Positions 58,850 through 64,000 of a DNA stretch of 64,000 nucleotides are shown here, one piece after another (position 1 is the stretch's first letter; each line of letters starts with the position of its first letter). The notes beneath the pieces were generated by a model. The model had not been told where the DNA came from, made no database searches, and saw only the letters and a program-made list of their open reading frames with translations. Source of the stretch: Rathayibacter sp. VKM Ac-2754 (lineage in GTDB: Bacteria; Actinomycetota; Actinomycetes; Actinomycetales; Microbacteriaceae); contig NZ_WUCC01000006.1 in NCBI RefSeq assembly GCF_009807095.1, forward strand, positions 186,001 through 250,000. Reading direction: 5' to 3'. A program made the translations under genes and the position numbers.

Positions 58850-59611
58850 ATGTCGACCGCTACCCTCGAGCAGCCGCCCGCGGCCCCCGCCGCCCCGGAG
58901 GCGTTCACCGTCACGTTCATCATCCGCCGCTTCGACCCCGAGGTCGACGCCGAGCCGCGCTGGCAGGACTTCGACGTCGAGATGTTCTCGACCGACCGCG
59001 TCCTCGACGCCCTGCACCGCATCAAGTGGGACCAGGACGGGTCGCTGACCTTCCGCCGCTCGTGCGCGCACGGCATCTGCGGCTCGGACGCGATGCGGAT
59101 CAACGGCCGCAACCGGCTCGCCTGCAAGACGCTGATCAAGGATCTCGACATCTCGCAGCCGATCTACATCGAGGCGATCAAGGGCCTGCCCCTCGAGAAG
59201 GACCTCGTCGTCGACATGGAGCCGTTCTTCGCGTCGTACCGCGAGGTGCAGCCGTTCCTGATAGCCAACACCGCGGCCCCCAAGGGCAAGGAGCGCGTGC
59301 AGTCGGTCGCCGACCGCGCCCGCTTCGACGACACCACCAAGTGCATCCTCTGCGCCGCGTGCACCTCGTCGTGCCCGGTCTTCTGGACGGACGGCCAGTA
59401 CTTCGGCCCGGCCGCGATCGTGAACGCGCACCGCTTCATCTTCGACTCGCGCGACGACGCGGGCGGAGCGCGCCTCGACATCCTGAACGACAAGGAGGGC
59501 GTGTGGCGCTGCCGCACGACCTTCAACTGCACGGAGGCGTGCCCGCGCGGCATCCAGATCACGCAGGCGATCGCCGAGGTGAAGCAGGCCGTCATCCGCG
59601 GCCGCGCCTGA
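58850..59611 (+). CDS. sdhB: Succinate dehydrogenase iron-sulfur subunit
   Basis: A 253-residue electron-transfer subunit. CAHGICGSDAMRINGRNRLAC binds the [2Fe-2S] cluster (with one Asp in place of the usual third Cys), CILCAACTSSCP and CTEACPRGI bind the [4Fe-4S] and [3Fe-4S] clusters. The N-terminal 20 residues are an Ala/Pro-rich extension. The ATG is 2 bp after the sdhA stop, and GGAGAGGAAG lies upstream. It ends the operon, followed by a family C hairpin. Confidence 0.97.
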   Translation: MSTATLEQPPAAPAAPEAFTVTFIIRRFDPEVDAEPRWQDFDVEMFSTDRVLDALHRIKWDQDGSLTFRRSCAHGICGSDAMRINGRNRLACKTLIKDLDISQPIYIEAIKGLPLEKDLVVDMEPFFASYREVQPFLIANTAAPKGKERVQSVADRARFDDTTKCILCAACTSSCPVFWTDGQYFGPAAIVNAHRFIFDSRDDAGGARLDILNDKEGVWRCRTTFNCTEACPRGIQITQAIAEVKQAVIRGRA

Positions 59612-59612
59612 C

Positions 59613-59833
59613 CACCTCCGGCTCGCAGAAGCAAGTCCGGCTCGTAGAAGCGCGTTCGGCTCGTCAGAATCCTCGGATTCGACGAGCCGAACGTCGTTTC
59701 ACGAGCCGAAGGTCATCCGGAGTCGAGTCAGGCTCGCGGAGAGTCGTCCGGCCCGCGGGAATCGCGCGATTCAGCGAGCCGAACGGGGAACGACGAGCCG
59801 GAGATGGCCGACGGGGTTCCGCGAGCCACGAGC
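59613..59833. repeat. Repeat family C cluster after sdhB, with terminator-like hairpin
   Basis: Many degenerate copies of GGCTCG-x-AGAA and its inverse. The strongest hairpin is at 59654-59692: GTTCGGCTCGTC then GAATC pair with GATTC and GACGAGCCGAAC (17 bp, one bulged A). It probably terminates sdhCDAB. No coding frame is evident. Confidence 0.75.
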
Positions 59834-59878
59834 CGACGGAAGCGGTCCGCACGGCGCGGGTGGGCCTGCCCGCGGCCC

Positions 59879-59884
59879 TACCCT
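59879..59884 (+). promoter_or_regulatory. -10 box TACCCT, leaderless start of the YihY-family gene
   Basis: TACCCT, then GGAGGC, then ATG at 59891. The six spacer bases also look like a ribosome site, but they are too close to the ATG to act as one. Confidence 0.5.
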
Positions 59885-59890
59885 GGAGGC

Positions 59891-60979
59891 ATGACCGACG
59901 CGGCACCCGACACCCCGCGCGGGATCCCGGCGCTGTTCGAGCGGGTCATGCGAACACGGCCGGTCCGGGTGTTCCTGCACTACTCCGAGACCGGCGGGCC
60001 GCTGTTCGCCTCGGGGCTGGCGTTCCAGGCGCTGTTCGCCGTCTTCGCCTCGCTCTTCGTGTTCTTCGCGGTCTTCGGATTCTGGGTCCGCGCCAACCCG
60101 GTCATCCGTGAGTCGCTGCTCGACCTGCTCACCCGCTCCGTCCCCGGCCTGATCGGGGAGGGGAAGGGCTCGCTGGTGTCGGTCGACACCCTGCTCGACT
60201 CGTCCATCCTCGGCTGGACCGGTGCGATCGCCGCAGCCGGACTCCTCGTCACCGCCCTGAACTTCCTCGGCAGCCTCCGTCAGGCGGTCCGGATCCTCTT
60301 CGCGCTGCCCGGGCCCACGACGCTCTTCATCCTGCTCAAGCTGAAGGACGCGGGGCTCGCTCTCGTCTTCGGCGCGGTGCTGATCGTGTCGGCCGCCCTC
60401 TCGGTGTTCTCCACGTCCCTCGTCGACATCGCCTACGACTTCCTCGGGATCGGCAGCGACTCGACGCTCGGCCGCGTTACGGGCAGCGTCGTCGGTCTGC
60501 TCATCATGCTCGCGCTCGACACCGCCACGCTCGCCGGCTCGTTCCGGATCCTCTCGGGCATCCCTATCCCGTGGAAGAACCTCTGGGTGGGATCGCTGAT
60601 GGGCGGCGTCGCCCTCGGCGCGCTCAAGATCCTCGGGACGCAGCTGCTCGGCGGTGCCTCGCGGAATCCGCTGCTCGCCTCCGTCGCCGTGCTGATCGGT
60701 CTGCTGATCTGGTTCAACCTCGTCTGCCAGGTCGTCCTGATCGTCGCCTCCTGGATCTCGGTCGGCATGAGCGACGCGGGCATCGCGACCCGCAAGCTCA
60801 CCGCGGAGGAACGGGAGCAGGAGCGCGAGGAGCAGCTGCGAGACGCCCGCCGCACTCTCGCGGAGTCCGAGCGCGAGCGCCTGCGGGCGGCCCTGCCGGA
60901 CGCGTCCCTCCTCCGGCGCCGCAGGATCGACAAGCAGCTGGCCCGTCTCGACGAGGAGCTGGCCGAGCTCGACGCCTAG
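59891..60979 (+). CDS. YihY/BrkB-family membrane protein
   Basis: A 362-residue protein with six helices between about residues 30 and 300. FASGLAFQALFAVFASLFVFFAVFG is the YihY N-terminal helix region (usually AAALAYYxLLSLFP), followed by the long SVPGLIGEGKG loop and the ASVAVLIGLLIWFNLVCQVVLIVASW ending. The last 60 residues are a charged coiled-coil-like tail (EEREQEREEQLRDARR). The family was once called ribonuclease BN in error; its actual role in the membrane is unknown. Single-gene transcript with a leaderless start. Confidence 0.88.
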   Translation: MTDAAPDTPRGIPALFERVMRTRPVRVFLHYSETGGPLFASGLAFQALFAVFASLFVFFAVFGFWVRANPVIRESLLDLLTRSVPGLIGEGKGSLVSVDTLLDSSILGWTGAIAAAGLLVTALNFLGSLRQAVRILFALPGPTTLFILLKLKDAGLALVFGAVLIVSAALSVFSTSLVDIAYDFLGIGSDSTLGRVTGSVVGLLIMLALDTATLAGSFRILSGIPIPWKNLWVGSLMGGVALGALKILGTQLLGGASRNPLLASVAVLIGLLIWFNLVCQVVLIVASWISVGMSDAGIATRKLTAEEREQEREEQLRDARRTLAESERERLRAALPDASLLRRRRIDKQLARLDEELAELDA

Positions 60980-61012
60980 GGCCGGCACGACGTTCCGATG
61001 CTCGACTCCTGT

Positions 61013-61024
61013 CGGACATGTCCG
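61013..61024. promoter_or_regulatory. Palindrome CGGACATGTCCG upstream of the fructose operon
   Basis: A perfect 12-bp palindrome ending 6 bp before the -35. Candidate operator. Confidence 0.4.
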
Positions 61025-61069
61025 TTTCTGTTGACATCCCACACGAACGGGTCTAAAAAGATGTAAACG
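61023..61069 (+). promoter_or_regulatory. Fructose operon promoter within a dyad
   Basis: TTGACA (61031-61036), 17-bp spacer, TAAAAA (61054-61059). Half-sites CGTTT (61023-61027) and ACATC (61034-61038) are mirrored by GATGT (61060-61064) and AAACG (61065-61069) on the far side. A DeoR-type repressor could bind both and block the promoter. Confidence 0.55.
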
Positions 61070-61135
61070 CAGATTCGAGGTCGGCAACGACACCGCGGAT
61101 CGCGAGCATCATCACGGCGAGACGACGGAGTCCAC

Positions 61136-61897
61136 ATGTACGCACCGGAGCGGCACCAGGCGATCCTGGACCGTGCGCGCTCGAACGGGCGGGTCGAGGT
61201 CCGCGACCTCGCGCAGTCCCTTGCGGTCACGCCCGAGACCATCCGCCGCGACCTCACCAGCCTCGAGAAGCGCGGCCTGCTGCGCCGCGCTCACGGCGGC
61301 GCGATCCCCGTCGAGCGACTGGGCATCGAGCCCGAGGTCGCCGCCCGCGAGGGCCACCTCGCCGCCGAGAAGGACCGCATCGCGACCGCCGCTCTGGCCG
61401 AGGTCCCCGATGGCGGATCGATCGCCATCGACGCCGGGACCACCACGGTCCGCCTCGCAGAGCTGCTCCCCCTGGACCGCCGGCTGACGGTCGTCACCCA
61501 CTCCCTCCCCGTCGCGATGGCGCTCGTCGGCCGGCCCAACATCGATCTCCACCTCCTCGGCGGGCACCTGCGCGGAGTGACGCAGGCCGCAGTCGGTCCC
61601 TGGGTCTCCCAGGCGATCGCCTCCGTCTCGGTGGACGTCGCCTTCATCGGCACCAACGGCATCAGCCGGGAGCGCGGACTCACCACCCCCGATCTCGACG
61701 AGGCCGTCGTCAAGACCGCGATCATCGCCTCCGCGCGCCGCGTCGTGGTCCTCGCCGACCACTCGAAGTTCGGCCGCCAGGACTTCGGGCACGTCGCCCC
61801 GCTGTCCGCGGTCGACACGGTCATCACCGATGCGGACGTCGACGACGAGCTCGCCGACGACATCGAGTCCGCCGGCCCTGAGGTCGTCCGCGCATGA
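61136..61897 (+). CDS. DeoR/GlpR-family transcriptional regulator
   Basis: A 253-residue regulator. The N-terminal helix-turn-helix (RHQAILDRARSNGRVEVRDLAQSLAVTPETIRRDLTSLEKRGLLRRAHGGA) is the DeoR signature. The C-terminal sugar-phosphate domain has AIDAGTTTVRLAELL, FIGTNGI and VVLADHSKFG. It heads the fruK-IIA-IIBC operon and overlaps fruK as ATGA, so it probably represses that operon until fructose 1-phosphate binds. The ATG has CGGAG upstream. Confidence 0.94.
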   Translation: MYAPERHQAILDRARSNGRVEVRDLAQSLAVTPETIRRDLTSLEKRGLLRRAHGGAIPVERLGIEPEVAAREGHLAAEKDRIATAALAEVPDGGSIAIDAGTTTVRLAELLPLDRRLTVVTHSLPVAMALVGRPNIDLHLLGGHLRGVTQAAVGPWVSQAIASVSVDVAFIGTNGISRERGLTTPDLDEAVVKTAIIASARRVVVLADHSKFGRQDFGHVAPLSAVDTVITDADVDDELADDIESAGPEVVRA

Positions 61898-62853
61898 TCG
61901 TCACCGTCACCGCCAACCCGAGCATCGACGTCACCCTCTCGACCAGCGGCTTCGAGCTCGGCGAGGTCAACCGAGCGCACGACGTCCGCCGCGATCCCGC
62001 GGGCAAGGGCGTCAACGTCGCCCGGGCCCTCGCCCGCAACGGAGTCGAGGCCACGGCGGTCTACCCGGCGGACGCCTCCACCGGGCTCGACCTCTCGACG
62101 ATGCTCGAGGCGGCGGGAGTGGCGTCGGCCAGCACGCCGATCGCCCAGCCCATCCGCACCAACATCACCGTCGTCGACGACCGCACCGGCCGCACCACCA
62201 AGATCAACGAGCCCGGCCCGGCCGTGACCCCGGAGGAGGCGAAGGCCTTCTCGCAGCTGATCTGCGACCACGTGGTCGGCGCCCCCCGCTGGCTCGTCGC
62301 GTGCGGCAGCGTCCCTCCCGGACTCGGCGACGACTTCTACCCGGCCCTCGGCCGGCTCGCCCTGCACTTCGGCGTCCCTCTCGCCGTCGACACCTCGGGT
62401 GCCCCGCTGACCGCGATCATCGCGGCCGGCACCGCCACCCTGGTGAAGCCCAACCTCGAGGAGCTCGAAGAGCTCCTCGGCCGCTCCCTGCCGACGGTCG
62501 GAGACGTCGTCGCGGGAGCCCGTGCGCTGCTGAAGCTTCCGGACGCGCGAGCGCTCGTCAGCCTCGGCGAGCACGGCGCCCTCCTCGTCACGGCGGACTC
62601 GTCGTGGTGGGCGGGCGCCCCCGCCGTCGTGCCCCTCAGCACCGTCGGCGCCGGCGACAGCACCCTCGCGGGCTATCTCTCGGCGACCGACGCCACGGAG
62701 GCGGAGCGCCTCACGACCGCCGTCGCCTGGGGCACCGCCGCCGTCCAGCTCCCGGGCAGCGAAGCCCCGGGACCCGATTCCCTCCGCCTCGGCGACGTCA
62801 CCGTCGTCGAGAACCCCGATTCACACCTCCCGATTGGAGAACTGAGCGCATGA
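61894..62853 (+). CDS. fruK: 1-phosphofructokinase
   Basis: A 319-residue PfkB-family kinase making fructose 1,6-bisphosphate from fructose 1-phosphate. MIVTVTANPSIDVTL and PAGKGVNVARALARNG are N-terminal signature 1, and STVGAGDSTLAGYLS holds the catalytic Asp in the anion hole GAGD. The VNITV-type region reads IRTNITVVDDRTGRTTKINEPGP, as in FruK. It is coupled (ATGA) to the regulator and to the IIA gene. Confidence 0.96.
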   Translation: MIVTVTANPSIDVTLSTSGFELGEVNRAHDVRRDPAGKGVNVARALARNGVEATAVYPADASTGLDLSTMLEAAGVASASTPIAQPIRTNITVVDDRTGRTTKINEPGPAVTPEEAKAFSQLICDHVVGAPRWLVACGSVPPGLGDDFYPALGRLALHFGVPLAVDTSGAPLTAIIAAGTATLVKPNLEELEELLGRSLPTVGDVVAGARALLKLPDARALVSLGEHGALLVTADSSWWAGAPAVVPLSTVGAGDSTLAGYLSATDATEAERLTTAVAWGTAAVQLPGSEAPGPDSLRLGDVTVVENPDSHLPIGELSA

Positions 62854-63302
62854 CTGCTCTCACCGAGGCGTCGACGGTCATCGTCGACCTCACCGCCGCC
62901 ACGAAGGACGAGGCCACCGCGCAGCTCGCGAAGACGCTCGCAGACGCCGGCCGCGTCACCGATCTCGACGGCTTCCTCGCCGACGTCCGCGACCGCGAGG
63001 CCCAGATGGCCACCGGCATGCCCGGCGGCATCGGGATCCCCCACGCCCGCTCGTCGCACGTCGTCTCGCCCAGCGTCGCCGTCGGCATCGCGAAGCAGGG
63101 CGTCGACTTCGGCGCCCCCGACGGGCCCGCCGACCTGATCTTCCTGATCGCCGCTCCGGACGGCGCCGACCAGGCGCACCTCAAGATCCTCGCCCAGCTC
63201 GCCCGCAAGCTGATCCACGAGTCCTTCACCGGCTCCCTCCGCGCCGCCACCAGCGGCCAGGAGGTCGCGGACATCATCGCCCGAGAGGTCGTCGTCTCAT
63301 GA
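62850..63302 (+). CDS. PTS fructose-type IIA component
   Basis: A 150-residue IIA domain. Phospho-His65 lies in MPGGIGIPHARSSHV, and LIFLIAAPDGADQAHLKILAQLARKL is the following conserved block. It accepts phosphate from HPr and passes it to the IIB domains of the next gene. It overlaps both neighbours as ATGA. The domain is encoded separately here rather than fused to HPr or IIBC. Confidence 0.95.
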   Translation: MTALTEASTVIVDLTAATKDEATAQLAKTLADAGRVTDLDGFLADVRDREAQMATGMPGGIGIPHARSSHVVSPSVAVGIAKQGVDFGAPDGPADLIFLIAAPDGADQAHLKILAQLARKLIHESFTGSLRAATSGQEVADIIAREVVVS

Positions 63303-64000
63303 GGATCGTCGCCGTCACCAGCTGCATCGCCGGCATCGCGCACACCTACATGGCGGCTGAGGCCCTCGAGCAGGCCGCCAAGAAGAAGGGCTACGAGATC
63401 CAGGTCGAGACCCAGGGCGCAGCAGGCTCCGACCCCATGTCCGACCGGACGATCGCCGACGCCGACGTCGTGATCCTCGCCGCCGACCTCGAGGTCCGCG
63501 GCAAGGAGCGCTTCGCCGGCAAGCCGACCCTCGAGGTCGGCACCTCGGAGGCTCTCGCCAAGGCCGCGGACGTCATCGACCGCGCCGTCGCGAAGGTGCA
63601 GGACGCGCCCGCCGCGGCCGTCTCCTCCGACGCACCGCGGTTCGTCGCCGTGACCAGCTGCATCGCCGGCATCGCTCACACCTACATGGCGGCGGAGGCG
63701 CTCGAGCAGGCCGCGAAGAAGCGCGGCTACCCGATCCACGTCGAGACGCAGGGGGCCGCGGGCTCCGAGGAGATGACCGCGGGCGACATCGCCGCCGCCG
63801 ACGTCGTCATCCTCGCCGCCGACCTCGAGGTGCGCGGCAAGGACCGCTTCGCCGGCAAGCCGATCCTCCAGGTCGGCGTCGCCGAGGCGCTCGCCAAGCC
63901 CGACGAGGTGCTCGACCGCGCCCTCGCGCTGCGCTCCGCGAAGCCGGCCGCCGGCGCCCCCGCCCGCACGGCCGCGCCCGCGCCCGCCGCCGCCCCGAAG
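63299..64000 (+). CDS. fruA: PTS fructose IIB-IIB(-IIC) component, partial at window end
   Basis: The visible 234 residues contain two fructose-type IIB domains in tandem (about 1-100 and 114-212), nearly identical around the active site: TSCIAGIAHTYMAAEALEQA, with Cys9 and Cys121, then VETQGAAGS and VVILAADLEVRGK. An Ala/Pro-rich linker begins at the window edge, and a IIC permease domain would be expected beyond. In Escherichia coli FruA the first IIB copy is degenerate; here both keep the Cys. The ATG overlaps the IIA stop as ATGA. Confidence 0.93.
   Translation, partial: MRIVAVTSCIAGIAHTYMAAEALEQAAKKKGYEIQVETQGAAGSDPMSDRTIADADVVILAADLEVRGKERFAGKPTLEVGTSEALAKAADVIDRAVAKVQDAPAAAVSSDAPRFVAVTSCIAGIAHTYMAAEALEQAAKKRGYPIHVETQGAAGSEEMTAGDIAAADVVILAADLEVRGKDRFAGKPILQVGVAEALAKPDEVLDRALALRSAKPAAGAPARTAAPAPAAAPK

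Noticed and set aside
1-64000. tRNA, rRNA, transposase, integrase or prophage genes
   Set aside because: None was recognised by eye on either strand. tRNAs in particular need a covariance search to exclude.

Overview
The window is GC-rich bacterial DNA from an actinobacterium, most likely of the family Microbacteriaceae (Rathayibacter/Clavibacter/Curtobacterium-like). This is inferred from the strong preference for G/C-ending codons, the many GTG starts, the many TANNNT -10 boxes about 6 nt before a start codon (leaderless transcripts), the carboxylase and trimeric-type PNP gene types, and interspersed repeats of the GGTCGAGTAGCCC type. No rRNA, tRNA, transposase, prophage or CRISPR array was recognised.

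About 1-22 kb is a surface-glycan locus. A lower-GC membrane protein gene (151-1179) precedes an operon of two paralogous GT4 glycosyltransferases. Next come GtrA and GT2 genes, a UDP-glucuronate decarboxylase, a polyprenyl-phosphate sugar synthase, four large polytopic membrane proteins (three clear paralogs sharing GGxDQILHY), a second GtrA, a WbbL-like GT2, rmlA/rmlC/rmlD (no rmlB here), another GT4 and an LCP-type ligase. Together these look like a pathway that makes nucleotide sugars, loads some onto polyprenyl phosphate, moves them across the membrane, decorates a wall polymer outside the cell and attaches it to the wall.

From 22 to 38 kb are housekeeping genes: purE/purK, birA beside the acyl-CoA carboxylase beta gene, two GAF-ANTAR regulators, a pseudo-rhomboid/DUF2156 protein, the carboxylase epsilon subunit, a LuxR-type response regulator with two sensor-like membrane proteins, an RNA methyltransferase, maf, and the biotin carboxylase/BCCP gene. 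The two large carboxylase genes share a 12-bp motif at nearly the same distance from their starts.

From 39 to 53 kb is a nucleoside module. lpdA is followed by PNP and a phospho-sugar mutase on the + strand. On the - strand run a BMP-type lipoprotein, ABC ATPase, two permeases, cdd, deoA, add and a PTS IIA/IIB pair without IIC. Uptake feeds deamination and phosphorolysis, and the mutase probably handles the pentose 1-phosphate.

From 53.5 to 64 kb are manC and a divergent GT4, sdhCDAB with an iron-box-like palindrome at its promoter, a YihY-family protein, and a fructose operon (DeoR regulator, 1-phosphofructokinase, IIA, and an IIB-IIB protein cut by the window end). Four long intergenic stretches carry little but repeats and hairpins: 31182-31577, 38375-39112, 43141-43818 and 53026-53590.
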